Source: Piezodorus guildinii (taxonomy: Eukaryota; Arthropoda; Insecta; Hemiptera; Pentatomidae). From it: 64,000 nt of DNA. This document shows, in pieces, positions 48,663 to 60,015 of the stretch; the stretch's first letter is position 1, and each line of letters starts with the position of its first letter. The translations under genes and the position numbers were made by a program. The stretch spans positions 107,005,906 to 107,069,905 of the forward strand of contig CM041292.1 of NCBI GenBank assembly GCA_023052935.1, read 5' to 3'. The notes under the pieces are model-generated. The model worked only from the letters and a program-made list of their open reading frames with translations. It searched no databases and was not told the DNA's origin.

Positions 48663-49130
48663 AGTGTGTTTGTGTCTGTGTCTGTGTGGTAACTCCGGGA
48701 CAAAAACAAAAAGTCCTATGGAACTGAAATTTCATATTTAAGACAACTATATGTCCGAGATGTCACAGAAACGTTTTAATTGTAATCAGCTTACCAGAAG
48801 AGCTACTTTATACCAAGCATTCTGCACTATTTTACAATTTTCTCAAAAACAGCAGTCATGATTTTGATTAAACTCACTATATTGATGTAAAATTTAATGG
48901 GCTTCAATATGATGTAGGTTTCATTCTGATTGAAATACTCTGACAGGGTTTTATTGCTGATATTTTAAATTTTCTCCCTTTAAATTTTTACATTCCAAAA
49001 GATTAAACACATCATCCTAGTGACATTGACGAAGGATGGCTAAATATGTAAGTTGGACAAATTTGATGACTAACTAAAGGATAAAACAACAAAACTATTT
49101 TTTAATGAAATTTTAGGTTTTTTGATAATA

Positions 49131-49747
49131 AGAACTGTAATATCCTCAAACTAGACTGAAACGACAAGAAACAGCTCACAGATATCGTTTATTACAACAT
49201 ACTACAAGAAACTAATTTATATTACCATACTTAGGCCTATTTGGACATATGGAATTGAACTATGGGGATCCACCAAGCCATCAAATTCTTCTCGCATCCA
49301 ATCCTTGCAATCCAAAATCCTCTGAAAGATCCTAAATGCCCCTTACTTTTTTACCAATAAAATAATCCATAAAGACCTGAATATCCCATTAGTTGCAGAC
49401 TTAGCCCATATTAGATATACTTCCTTTCACACGAAAATACTAGTCCACCCGAACCCACTTGTATAACAACAATAACAATAACAATATGTCATCTCCTTCT
49501 ATTCCTTATCATCCTCCAAGGCGGCTGAAAAGACGATGGCCTCGAGACCTACTTATTTGAATAATCTTTGAAGTGCTACCACTGGATAGATTCTTCTCAC
49601 TCCTATCATGTCCACATCTCCATGTTCACAATTACTTGATGTATTTTTTTTTGTTAATACAGTTGTAAATATCTCTATAATAAATAAATTTAAAAAATAA
49701 AATAAATAAATAAAAAATGAAAAAAAAAAAAAAAAGAACTATAATAT
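49131..49747 (+). mobile_element. 5'-truncated jockey copy with target duplication
   Basis: The insert 49144-49734 begins inside ORF2 (RLKRQETAHRYRLLQH) and runs through GIELWGSTKPSNSS- and RRLKRRWPRDLL-encoding sequence to the 3' UTR and an A-rich tail at 49680-49734. It matches the full-length element at 30-35 kb closely but contains small deletions and frameshifts. AGAACTRTAATAT flanks it at 49131-49143 and 49735-49747 with one mismatch. Opposite strand to the 30-kb copy. Confidence 0.8.
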
Positions 49748-50019
49748 AGACTGTTGGAAAGAGAAAAAATATTATCCAATACAAAAAGTTGTAATAGGTA
49801 ATATAAAGTGACGATTGGGAAATAAACTTATTACTGATTAACAATTTAATATAGTTATATTATTTAATCTAAATCATATGTTTCCAACGAAAATGAATAC
49901 ACATTTTATTGAAATCTACTTAAAAGATTTTCCAAATTGAAGTATATTTAATAGGTTTTAAATTTATTTTAACAATCGAGGCAAGTGAAAGTCGTGTGTT
50001 GCTAGCACCAGATTTTTTT

Positions 50020-51600
50020 TTAAATTTGCTTTTATTTTTATATCATCTCTTTTATAATAATATATATAATAAATGTATTTGTCAAGTTGACAAAGCCATA
50101 ATATAAAAAATCGAAAAAATACTTTATTTATAAAGTTTTCATAGTGTCCTATATAAAATTTACATGGATTTATTCTACTCCTCCCCTTTCTTTACATAAA
50201 AAAAAAAGTGTCATAAAACTTTCTCATAATTGGCAAACCTGTAAGTAAACATGCTTTAAAGAAATTATTTTTATTAAATTCTGGTTCCATGGTAATGGAA
50301 CCACCATGAATGTTTGTCCATTTTAAGAAATGTGTTTTTAAGGGTTCAGTAATGATGAAGGTATTATTTGACATAGGCATTCTTCAAAATTTTTAACAAG
50401 GATAGATAGACTCACACAGCTCTGCAGAATTTAATTAAAAACTTGATATTAGAAGTTGTTGGCGGATGCAGTTATTGAAACATTCCAAATAAGCAAAATT
50501 ATTTATTTAGTTATAGTGATTTGCTTTTTTTGAGAGCCACAATGACCATACCCCAAACCAGCTTCTGATGTTCTTTCGACATTCAACAACTCTTTGATCA
50601 TTAATTTATAACTTAATGCATACACAATTACAACACAAAGGCATATATTGTTCAATCACAGTGTTTGGAGACACAAAATTGTGCAATGCGAAATTACTGT
50701 TTTCTTATCAATGAAAAGTCTAATTTTTTTGTTTAGATTGCAAGAATCTTCTTTGTTGGAAGAAAATAAAATTTCTAAAACTTTTTAAGCTGAAAGTACT
50801 AGTTACGTTTACATCAGAGGTAATTCTTCAATTTGTTGTTCAATGAGTACTACTTATGCAAGAGAAATACAACATCTTAAATTGTAGCAAGTTTATAACT
50901 ATTTTACTATATTGTATTTCAACTTGTTCTGCAAGATTGCAAGCACTAATTTTGAGATGATAAACTAATACATTATAATAAAGATAAGAGGCTTGGTTGT
51001 CAGAAGTTAACTATTTAGATTTATAACTGGCGGTGTATTTTTCAATTAAGAGCTTTAGATACTGGCAATTTTGGTACAAATTTAATTAGTTTTTAGGGAC
51101 TTTTCATTTAAACTATATCATCTACTTGTACTATTTATAATTAAATTAATTACGAAAACAAGTACACAAATGAGTATAATGAAATCTATGGGGACAAACA
51201 ATTTGTTTTCGTGCTTTATGTGGATTTGAAAAAATATTTTCTGAGAAAAGACAATAATATGAAAAAAAACTTTATTTTTTTAATAACTTATAACACATAT
51301 AAATTAAAATAACCATTATATACTAGTTATATACTTAACTAGTGTATAAAACCTGAGGTATAAGAAGTAGTCTAACATGATACAATATAGGATATACCAC
51401 AAACCATACTTTCTTTACAAAAAATAGGACATAGTTCCATAGTCCAAACTTATACAATAACAAAAAATTTAACAATTAATTTTATTTATAGAGTAAAACA
51501 AAAAGAAATTAAATCAGGCCACAATTCTATTTATAATACTGAATTAATGAGTTTAAATTTAATAGATTTAATATTTAGTGAGCATTTTATCTTCTATGTT
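50020..51600. other. AT-rich intergenic sequence, no gene recognised
   Basis: No exon or repeat boundary was recognised between the family A copy and the 3' end of the CUB gene. Confidence 0.35.
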
Positions 51601-51606
51601 TTTCAT

Positions 51607-51612
51607 TTTATT
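51607..51612 (-). terminator. Candidate polyadenylation signal for the CUB gene
   Basis: AATAAA on the minus strand, 160 bases after the stop codon at 51772. Plausible distance, but not unique in this AT-rich DNA. Confidence 0.35.
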
Positions 51613-51771
51613 TTTATATGGCCCAATAATTTTTTCAAGCAGCTTTATCGAAATGATAAAATAAAAGATGATAAAGTAAATGCTTGGCAGGGCTAAACTT
51701 TGATACAACACCACTCCTTAATATATGACTAGGAATAATATTTAAGCATAAACATGATATTTTTTTGAGCT

Positions 51772-51893
51772 TTAGTTCATTCTTGTTGTACATGGCTGTT
51801 GAACATAATTCAAGCAAAATCCAGTATTTCCAACATCAGTTGGTGCTTCAACATTGTCAGTATGTACCACAATCCTGAATGGCTTAACCGTAC
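51772..51893 (-). CDS. CUB gene terminal exon
   Basis: Acceptor TCGTAG. Encodes TVKPFRIVVHTDNVEAPTDV to the TAA stop, the last strands of the second CUB-like domain. Confidence 0.88.
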
Positions 51894-54800
51894 CTACGAG
51901 AAACAAAAAATTAGTTATTGTTCAAAAGATATTTAGAAAAAATTAATAAAAATTAAAACAAATTACTGTAAACTGTAGCTGCTGTTGTTGAAACTTCACT
52001 ACTGAAAGTCCCTCCACAAATTCTATCAATGCATGTTGGTGGAGAAGTCGGTGGACGGCCTACGTTTGTAGCACAAGGTATAATAATCCAGTCATTTGCA
52101 CATGAACTTGGTCCCAATCCCCCTACCATTGATGTTACAGGGTTCTGACCACTTGTGTCTCCGCTTAAAGCGAAAGCATGAGATCTGTTGTTTGCTAAAT
52201 TAGGAAGCCATTTTAAAGTATGTATTTTGTAAAATAAATAAAAATACTGTTTTTCATTTATGCTTACTGGTGTCTGAGCATGCTGTGTATTGAATGCCAC
52301 AAAAGTTTCTCTCCACCCTTATACAAGCACTATAATCTTGATTTGAAAGTTGGAGTCCACTCACTGGATCATAGTTGAATGATTTTATCTGGCCAGATAC
52401 TCCAGTAAAGTATTGAAGACATCCTTCTTCCGCTGAAATTATAATTCTACTTCAAGAAACAAGATTTGTATCATAAACTCAAGAGTGAATTAAATAAAAA
52501 ACAATCTTTAAGGAATTATCATAATGTGATTAATATTGAGTTTTATAGGTTATGAGGAGTAAGATGTTTCAAGCAATTTTTGGTTAAATTATATAAATTT
52601 TAATTATCATTAAAATATAATATTAATATATAAAGATTAAAATTGTAGAAAGAAATGTGTAAAAATAACGATTTATATAAAACTTAGGTTAAATAAAACT
52701 AAAAATAATATGTTATAAAATTTAATGAATTATTTCATTCTCCTCACAAATCCCTATATCGATTTTACCTCTATAAATCGAGTTACAAGGAATTTGAGAT
52801 ATTTTCATCTTCCACATCCTTCCAAAAGAAGGACCACTTGTGACCACAGTTAGTGTAATTGGACTGTTAACACCAGACCCTGCATTCACATACACTAAAA
52901 AAAAAAGTATGAATGTTAGAAATGAAATGAACTAAAAAATGTGACTAAACATTTAAAATTATCAAATGCTAATTATAGGTAACTGATTTTATAGAAAACT
53001 TAGGATATTATAAATTGTTTTCTAACAACTATGGTTCATCCACAACTTAGTCAATGATTTCCAAAGTACTATAGAATACTTTTACAAAATTTATATTTTG
53101 ACAGATTTGCATTCTAATCATTCAGTGTTATCGAAATCTGCTATTTGATTCAATCTTAAAAAAAAATCAAGTCTTGGAATATTAAAAAACACTTTAATTT
53201 TCGGTTTACATAAAATATCTATTGTCTTACCTAAAGTTATACAGAAAAAGAAAAGTATCTTTATAAAAAGAGATCTTTTATAATACCAAATAGTTAAAGT
53301 GTGGAATAACAATTATTTTTGTTCAATGATTAAGAAATGAGGAAATCATTATCAAAATTAACATTAACAATCTTTATCTGGGTCAGGGACTCAACTTACT
53401 GAATTTATTAACAAGGAGAGTCCTCTGTGTGTCTCTAGCCGAATTCTATTAAACTTTCTTGGGTGAATCTCTAATGAAAAAAAGATATACCCATATATTA
53501 TATTGTTTCATACATGCCAAAAAAAAAAAAAAAAAAAATTAAAAATTCAAACTACTGTATTTTATATATCTTAGTTAAAAAGATGGTACGATTTTTCCAT
53601 TTCTATTAATCAAAATATTATCCAAAAATCTTTAGTCACATATGCCACTTTATAATATGTTATATGTCATCTATGTCTTCATTAGTTAAGTTATTTATTT
53701 AGTTATTCATTCATTAAAAATAGCTATTGAAATGTGCTTGTTCCATCCATAATAGTTTAGGTTATAACCTGTAAGTACTCTGGAAGTAATTTGGTCCAAG
53801 ATCTTCCTTGGAATACTCAGCACTGTGGGTCCAGAAATGAGTTTCATGCCTCAATGACAATGAAAAATGAGGGACAACTCTCCATGAATAAGTACTGAAT
53901 AGACTTAATATTGGTGAAATGCACTTTTTTTTTTTCACCCAGCAAACATTCTACAATTTATCTTTTCGTATTAATATATCTTCTTCCAATGCCAGTAAGA
54001 GGTGTCGAAATGGTTGCTGACTGTTTTGACAAAAAGTATAAAGCACTTTCTTACTCCTGAGTATATAAGGTCAGGCTTCCACTTTCCCTCTTTACTTGTA
54101 TAATTCCTTTCCTTATTGACAATAAATTTCTTGCTTTTTCAAGCTAAAGATTTTTTTCTCAAAATGTTGATAACATGTTAAAAATTTATAACTTAGTAAG
54201 TAAACTAAGACTACTATAAAACAGTTCACATAATTTATTATAACCAAATAGATAATTACCTTGTAATTTTTATATTTAAATTTATGGAAATAATAAACAA
54301 ATTTGTAATTTTTTTACCAACTTGTAATTACAAATACAAATTTATAGTAACCAATTTTAAACGTTTTTAAAATGTACCATATGCATATTTAAATACAAAT
54401 CATATCAAAATAAAAACCACAAATTTAAAAAAGATCCAATATAATGAACAGATATTCATAAAAACTTACTATGATTTCCAGTATTGACCCCACAAATACC
54501 AGGAATGGGATTACCTCCAGACACAATAAACTGATCATTGTTACATACATTATTCACTGGTTCAGGAGCAGCAAGCACAAACTGATCAAAATCAATTCTA
54601 GAACAGTAAATTAGATTGAGAATTCATGCGAAAATAACAGGATTGGCTAAAACTTATTAATTAAATAAGACAAGTATTTGCTTATAATTATACTATTATG
54701 TATTACTCTAAATAATTACAAATGAGTAAAGCTGCTTTTTGTAAATTATATCAGAGCTACCCGCTCACAAGAATATAAAAAAATCTAGTAATCATTGTCT

Positions 54801-56799
54801 ACAAAAAACAAAAAACTTTTCAGACCTTAAAACATGACTAGTTTGAAGATTTTTAACTGTATTTATTTTTATTTAAACCATACCTGTATTGACAAACCTC
54901 AGGATGAGCTTTATGGATAGTCAACTGGCATGAACCAGTCCCATCAAAAACAGATGGATACCCCGGATTCACAAAATAAGTAGCATTTTGTCTCGTAGAT
55001 TGTCCACATGTTGCCATAACTAGTAAAGAAATTCCAATCAGTATTTTAATGCATAATACTAGTATTTATACAATAAATAGTCAGTACAATGGTTATAATA
55101 ACAACTATTTTATTTTTAAATTTTTGTATCAGGGTTTCACATCCTTTCTTACTCCGATTATGACAAATAAAATGGATAAATAAGGAGCGGTATGGTATAG
55201 TGGATAGAGCACTAGTCTACTGTTCTCTGGGTCTTGGGTTCGAATCCCGGCTGTGTAAGGGGGCGACCCTAGGATATGGAGACCCTTCTGGGGGCAGAAC
55301 CAGCCTCTAAAGATTATCCAACTAGTAGGCCCTTGCTAATAAAAATCCTGCGTACATAACATCCATGTAGCCAAATATTACTACTTTCTACAATATAAAT
55401 GTGATTCTGAGTACCAACACTAACATAAATTTATATTACCTCTTTGGGGTTGACTTTCTATATTTCTAGCTATTATTTATGTCATGTGACACTAGTATTA
55501 CATAATTAATTATATAAATTTATTTGTCTGTTTGTTCATTTAACTTCACTTTATACTACTGGAGCTAATTGGACGATTGTACAGTGGGAGTTCCTAAATT
55601 TTTCCTATCCAGGTTTAAATAAGCTAGGAATCTGTAACGAGTACTTAACAACATACAGGCTCAGGGCCACCATTTTACATCCCCTCCAAACGTTCCCGAC
55701 ATCATAACCCATGATTTTTTACTTCTTTTAAAAAATCATAGAACCAGCTGCTGGGTTTGAACTTCCAACCTTGGGAATAGAATGCTGTTATGCTAGCCAT
55801 AGTGGCTGTGTAGTGTAGTACCACAGGTGACCTATTATTGTGCTATGAATAACAGTGTTAATAAAAAATCTGGTGCGGGCAACACACGACTTTCACTTAC
55901 CTCCATTTTTAAAATCAATGAAAGAATTTTCAAATACAGTTAGAGATAAAAATACGTGAAATTATTAAGGAATTAATTAAATTAATTTTCTATAGAAACA
56001 TGTGTTTGATTTAAAAATCTATTATATTATTATCTAAAATAATCAGTTAGTTTTATGTTCATTTCATCACTCTCTATTAACTTTTAAAAGCTTGTGTATG
56101 AGATGATATTTTTTCTAAAATCTTTAGCTTTCCAACGGTATAACATACATGTATATTACTGCTATTATGTTCAAAAACGAAAAATTGCATTAAAAAAATA
56201 TTTTTTCTGTTTTCTCCTTTAGTTGGGTATCGAATTTATATATTTACCAGTTTTTCATCAGCGTTAACAAGATAATCTAATTATTATTATTGAATCTACA
56301 AAATTAAAGGTACTTTAGGGGAAGAAAATTTAAAATATCGGCATTTAAGCCCTGTCAGACCATTTTTATCTAAATAAAACCTACATGATATTAAAGCCCA
56401 TTAAATTTTACATCGATATAGCGAGTTTAATCAAAATCGTCGGAACCGTTTTTGAGAAAATCGAAAAAAGGTGCAAAATGCATGGTATAAAGTGCCTCTT
56501 CTGGTAGGCTCATTTTGATGAAAAAAGTTTTGTCACGTTTCGGGCGTATAGTTGTCTTAAATATGAAATTTCAGTTTCATAGGACTTACCGTTTCCGCCC
56601 CGGAGCTACCACACACACACACACACACACACAGACACACACACACAGACCTTTTTGCGGGACTTGGTTATTTGGACTCAGGGGACCCTAAAACGTGTAT
56701 TTCCGTTGAAAACTGGAATTCGAAAATTTTCACGATCGCAATACTTCCCCTTACTATATATAGTAAGTGAAAGTAAAATGTGTAAATATGTGTCTCAAA

Positions 56800-56893
<94 letters not shown>

Positions 56894-59212
56894 ATTTTTT
56901 TTTTTTATATATATAATTTAATTAAATTTCATTGAACCCAATTCTAATTAACCAACCTATTCATATACATGCACTGTTTCATTATGAATCTACAAATGAT
57001 AGGTTATGCCAGTTATATAAAAAGATTTTTGGACCAATAACATAACATATCTTTATTTGCCAGTGAATATTTTGATGATATAAAACTAATATTGTTATGA
57101 AACCAAAAGTCAATTAAAAGAATATATCCTTGTTTAATACAAAAACTTACACAAACAACACACTCCAAAAGTTCTGGCACAAGGACCACTTGGAACTCCT
57201 CCTGTTCTCGTGCATTCTGATTCTGTTGTACATGTCCCATTGTCTCCTGAGCTTGCTAAACAGCCATCATTCCCGAATTGCACAATTGTGAATAACGGAA
57301 GAACTATAATTTCAACAAAAAATATATTTAATATGATAGATGAAAAATATGGATACCTAATATAAAATAAAACAGAAAGAATCAGTTTAATCCACTGTCA
57401 CAAAACAAACATTATGTTACTTCAGCTGTGATTTACACAAAGTTTAAAAAACATTACCACTTAATGTTGATAATATTCAGATAAATTTTAAATCAACATT
57501 TTTCACAGGCTGTAGGCAAAATGATAAAGTGCCATATACATTTTTTTAAATTAATCAATGAGCCTTTAGGGTTCATCCAATATGTTTTTAGATAATCTTA
57601 GTCCAAGTTTGTATCATTAAGGAAAATCCAAAGTAATCAGATGAACATTACATACATCTGGAATCTTTTTCAAGATTGCCTGCTCCTGGCTTCACTCGCC
57701 TCCTTTTAAGTTTCAGTTGTCTTTTAGTCTACAAAAATTAATAAAATGTATTGGCTTAGTAAATCCCATTACACATTAAATACATATTACAATACATGGT
57801 ATTAGAATTTTTATGAATCATGAAAATACAAATTGCATTTATTGATATAATTTATACCTGAAGAGAATTGGTTAGAACACAGACCTAAGATCTGCAATTA
57901 GTCTTAGTTTAAGTATGTAGAAAATTAATTATGATCAGACTGAGAGATGGTGTAGAGCTGAAATATTTTGAATAGTAAAAAGGTCTGAAATGCATGATAT
58001 GAAGTAGCTCTTCTGGTTGTCCGATTTTGATGAAAAAGTCTTTGTAACATCTCGAAGGTAAATCTGTCTTAAATATGAAAGTTCAGTTTTCATTTTCGTG
58101 TAAGACATGCCACATACGGGACTTGGTTATTTGGGCTCAGGGGTCCCTAAATCATATATTTTCATTGAAAACCGGAGTTCGAAAATTTTCACGTGAAAGT
58201 AACAAGCTTTAGGAAATTTAGAGAAATCACTTTAACATAGTAATTTTGGAGATATACAAAAAAAAAAAAGGAGACTTTTATCGATGTAAAAGTTTATTCA
58301 GGAAAAGAGATTCATTATTGACTATCCTGTTCTTATGTAGCAGAGCCATACTGTAGAAATTTCTCTGGTGAAAATATTTACTGTTTTATATATGAATTTT
58401 TAAATAGGTCAAAAATATTTTGCCATAAATAAAAGAAAAATTCATGAAACTCCGTACACTCCTGCATAATATAAGCTTGGAATTCCTGTTCAGGAATATG
58501 ATTAATTTTCGAGATGCTAAAAATGCCAACCAATTACAACCCAAATCTATAGAGTGCATTAAATTATGAGGTACGAGAGCCATCTCGGCAAACGCTTATT
58601 CGAATTCAATGATTTTTTTTCTGTTCCATAGAAAATATTTTAAAATTAAATTTAAATTACCTCAATGAAATTTAAAAAAACATAACATCCTTCATCTAAC
58701 ACCATACAGGTATATTTTTAAAATTTCTTGGTGTGCTAATTTTAAAACACTACATTTTTCTCCAGCTTTTTTAAATACCGGATGATAATAGGTATATAAA
58801 ATGTCATCAATTACCACATAAGTACAATTTTTTATTTATATGTTTATTCATTATTTAATTTAGGCATGATATTGAACAATATTTTTGTATTGGATGAAGT
58901 ATCGCATGCTTCGCGGACAAATACAGTTGAATTGATGTAGAGTCTGTTTTTTTTTTTGTTTTTTTTTAGTTCAGCAACTTGGTAGATTTAGATTATAATT
59001 AATCTGACTCACCGACACGGAAGTGACTGACCGCTGTAGCCCAGTGTTGAGTTCCTGCGCGCTGGACAGCCACAGTGCTAGGGCGAAGTAGGCCAAGAAC
59101 CCGATGATTTTGATGACTACCTAAGGAACGAACGAAAACTTAAGTTTTTGTATTGTAGTTCTCAAAAGATCACAAATATGTTTTATAAGTTGTTATCTAC
59201 CTGTAACTTCAT
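51772..59212 (-). CDS. Secreted CUB-domain protein (complete gene)
   Basis: Coding exons, in order: 59212-59201, 59120-59013, an uncertain small exon near 57728, 57304-57151, 55019-54884, 54597-54470, 52894-52769, 52432-52268, 52194-51967 and 51893-51772. Without the small exon the product is 392 residues; with its 33-base form, 403. MKLQ followed by IIGFLAYFALALWLSSA is a signal peptide. Next comes a Cys-rich module typical of arthropod CUB proteins (FFPLFTIVQFGNDGC, CTTESECTRTGGVPSGPCA, GVCC). Then follows a CUB domain (CGQSTRQNATYFVNPGYP, VCQYRIDFDQFVLA, NPIPGICGVNTGNH), and a second CUB-like domain from GCLQYFTGVSGQIKSFNYDP to GNTGFCLNYVQQPC. NGT and NAT are possible N-glycosylation sites. 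No transmembrane segment or protease domain. CUB domains bind proteins or sugars outside the cell; the ligand here is unknown. Confidence 0.9.
51967..52194 (-). CDS. CUB gene exon
   Basis: Acceptor AATTTAG, donor GTAATT. Encodes NNRSHAFALSGDTSGQNPVT, CANDWIIIPCATN and CIDRICGGTFSSE. Two extra Cys pairs fit disulfides of this family. Confidence 0.88.
52268..52432 (-). CDS. CUB gene exon
   Basis: Acceptor TTTCAG, donor GTAAGC. Encodes EEGCLQYFTGVSGQIKSFNY and CIRVERNFCGIQYTACSDT, the start of the second CUB-like domain. Confidence 0.9.
52769..52894 (-). CDS. CUB gene exon
   Basis: Acceptor TTTTAG, donor GTAAAA. Encodes MYVNAGSGVNSPITLTVVTS and GRMWKMKISQIPCNSIYR, the end of the first CUB domain. 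Confidence 0.9.
53000..54460. other. CUB gene intron sequence
   Basis: AT-rich intron with poly(A) near 53519-53538 and a slightly GC-richer patch at 53750-54150 of unknown origin. No nested gene was seen. Confidence 0.4.
54470..54597 (-). CDS. CUB gene exon
   Basis: Acceptor TTCTAG, donor GTAAGT. Encodes IDFDQFVLAAPEPVNNVCNN and FIVSGGNPIPGICGVNTGNH. Confidence 0.92.
54884..55019 (-). CDS. CUB gene exon
   Basis: Acceptor ACTAG, donor GTATGG. Encodes MATCGQSTRQNATYFVNPGY and GSCQLTIHKAHPEVCQY, the first strands of the CUB domain. Confidence 0.92.
55183..55385 (+). mobile_element. tRNA-derived SINE (family C)
   Basis: The head GGTATAGTGGATAGAGCACT corresponds to an A box and GGTTCGAATCCCGGC is a perfect B box, so the 5' part is tRNA-like. 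It is followed by GGGCGACCCTAGGATATGG and AGACCCTTCTGGGGGCAGAA, a body shared with the repeat at 5143. A functional tRNA is unlikely because the 5' and 3' halves do not form an acceptor stem. It lies in a CUB gene intron. Confidence 0.7.
55527..55838 (-). mobile_element. tRNA-derived SINE (family B), old copy
   Basis: Reverse orientation. TTAACTTCACTTTATACTAC, TTGGACGATTGTACAGTGGG and GGTTTGAACTTCCAACC (B box, degraded) match the intact SINE at 36364-36651 with many substitutions. It lies in a CUB gene intron. Confidence 0.7.
55862..56790 (+). repeat. Family A interspersed repeat, copy with (CA)n
   Basis: Best-preserved copy. Starts AAAAATCTGGTGCGGGCAAC, ACACGACTTTCACTTACC; central blocks TTTAAGCCCTGTCAGACC and GAGAAAATCGAAAAAAGGTG; CCGGAGCTACCA then CA repeat at 56610-56648; then GGGACTTGGTTATTTGGACT, GAAAACTGGAATTCGAAAAT and ..TAGTAAGTGAAAGT. 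The ends contain ACTTTCACTTAC and GTAAGTGAAAGT, a perfect 12-base inverted repeat. It is in the same strand order as the 6.4-kb copy. Confidence 0.75.
56610..56648. repeat. (CA)n microsatellite inside family A
   Basis: CA repeat with two GA interruptions, in the same position within the element as at 7126-7188. Confidence 0.9.
56806..56906. repeat. (TA)n microsatellite followed by T-rich tract
   Basis: About 36 TA units then about 28 bases of nearly pure T. It sits just downstream of a family A copy. Confidence 0.95.
57151..57304 (-). CDS. CUB gene exon (Cys-rich module)
   Basis: Acceptor ATTATAG, donor GTAAGT. 51 codons plus one base, FFPLFTIVQFGNDGC to TFGVCCL. It starts in phase 0. Confidence 0.92.
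57656..57728 (-). CDS. Small basic exon with uncertain 3' boundary
   Basis: Acceptor TTGTAG. Only one frame is open: TKRQLKLKRRR then VKPGAGNLEKDSR. The strong donor GTATGT after base 57656 gives 73 bases and leaves one extra base, which shifts the next exon (phase 0 at 57304) out of frame. A weaker donor, GTGAAG, after 57696 gives 33 bases and joins in frame as KRRR-FFPLF. Skipping the exon also keeps frame. The basic RRR run could be a furin-type cleavage site. Usage is unresolved. Confidence 0.5.
57950..58205 (+). repeat. Family A fragment
   Basis: Contains ATGCATGATATGAAGTAGCT, the TTTTGATGAAAAAGTC block, GTCTTAAATATGAAAGTTCA and CGGGACTTGGTTATTTGGGC without a CA tract. It ends at GAAAATTTTCACGTGAAAGT. 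Confidence 0.6.
59013..59120 (-). CDS. CUB gene exon 2 (signal peptide)
   Basis: Acceptor CCTTAG, donor GTGAGT. 36 codons, VVIKIIGFLAYFALALWLSS then AQELNTGLQRSVTSVS. It contains the hydrophobic core and likely cleavage after SSA. Confidence 0.9.
59201..59212 (-). CDS. CUB gene first coding exon
   Basis: Start codon and MKLQ, donor GTAGAT. This ATG was chosen because it is the only one downstream of the TATA box that splices in frame into the signal-peptide exon. Confidence 0.75.
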
Positions 59213-59255
59213 GCTCACGGGAGTGCAGACTAGAACGGAGAGGAGGAGATGTCAT

Positions 59256-59263
59256 ATTATATA
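59256..59263 (-). promoter_or_regulatory. TATA box of the CUB gene
   Basis: TATATAAT on the minus strand lies about 45 bases upstream of the start codon in an otherwise GC-richer stretch. This predicts transcription start near 59230 and a 5' UTR of about 20 bases. Confidence 0.6.
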
Positions 59264-59588
59264 GTGACACTTTCCCGAAGGAAAGCCGCCACACCTCATC
59301 CGAAAAGACAATTAAATCTCCTTCTTCCATTGTTCCTTCTTCCTACTTCCGTCTCTTCAATCAGATCGTCTTCATGCCTTTCGTGAAGTCATGTTACGTT
59401 CTGTAACGCATTTCCGTCAATAAGGAATCCGAGTTTTGAGTACTTAATAGATATTTTCGAATATGGCGCCAATGATTATAAATGAAAGACAATTAACAAG
59501 AAAGTTTGACGAATCGAAATGAATTTTTTTAACATTTTGTAATGTAAAAATGGTACCTTTATTAGTTTTATAAAATTGTATTACTGTT

Positions 59589-59894
59589 TTAGTTTACTTT
59601 GTTTGTTTGTTTATTTATTTAACGTCACTTTATGCTATGGCTAATCGGACGATGGCACAGTGGAAGCCCTAAATTTTGCCTATTCAGGTTTTATTAGGAT
59701 TGGGATCTTTAACGAGTACCTGACATCGCACAGGCCCGGGACCACCTTTTAACGTCCCTTCCAAAGGACGGCATAACTAAGGATTTTTTATTCCGATTAA
59801 AAAATCCTAGGACCACCTGCGGTTTTGAACCCCTGACCATTGGCATAGGAGGCTGTTATACTAACCACCCAGCTACAAGTGATCCCTTAGTTTA
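59589..59894 (-). mobile_element. tRNA-derived SINE (family B) with target duplication
   Basis: Reverse orientation, body about 59597-59886. The head (GATCACTTGTAGCTGGGTGG and GGTTCAAAACC, B box nearly intact) and body match the 36.4-kb copy. TTAGTTTA at 59589-59596 and 59887-59894 flanks it. It lies upstream of the CUB gene promoter. Confidence 0.75.
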
Positions 59895-60015
59895 ATTTAC
59901 TCGTATTTTAAAGGTAGCAAGACTGATCTGGCCTAAAGTTTGAGGAATTTTTGGAACTGGAGAGCAAAATTTTCAGTAACTACTTTTGGATAACACAGTC
60001 ATATATTTTACTTTT

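Larger units (their letters stand above)
46650..50015 (-). repeat. Family A copy split by two LINE insertions
   Basis: Pieces at 46650-46797, 48663-49130 and 49748-50015 together form one family A element in reverse orientation: TATTGCGATTGTGAAAATTT, the GT tract, GGTAACTCCGGGACAAAAAC, the central blocks, and GAGGCAAGTGAAAGTCGTGTG with GTTGCTAGCACCAGA at the end. An R1-like LINE sits inside the GT tract and a jockey fragment sits between 49131 and 49747. Confidence 0.75.

Noticed and set aside
55195..55255. Possible functional tRNA gene
   Set aside because: A and B boxes are present, but no closed acceptor stem was found and the sequence continues into a SINE body shared with another repeat.
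57013..57240. Single-exon minus-strand gene at 57 kb
   Set aside because: The frame overlaps the CUB Cys-rich exon in a different reading frame. The spliced frame has homology and correct splice sites.
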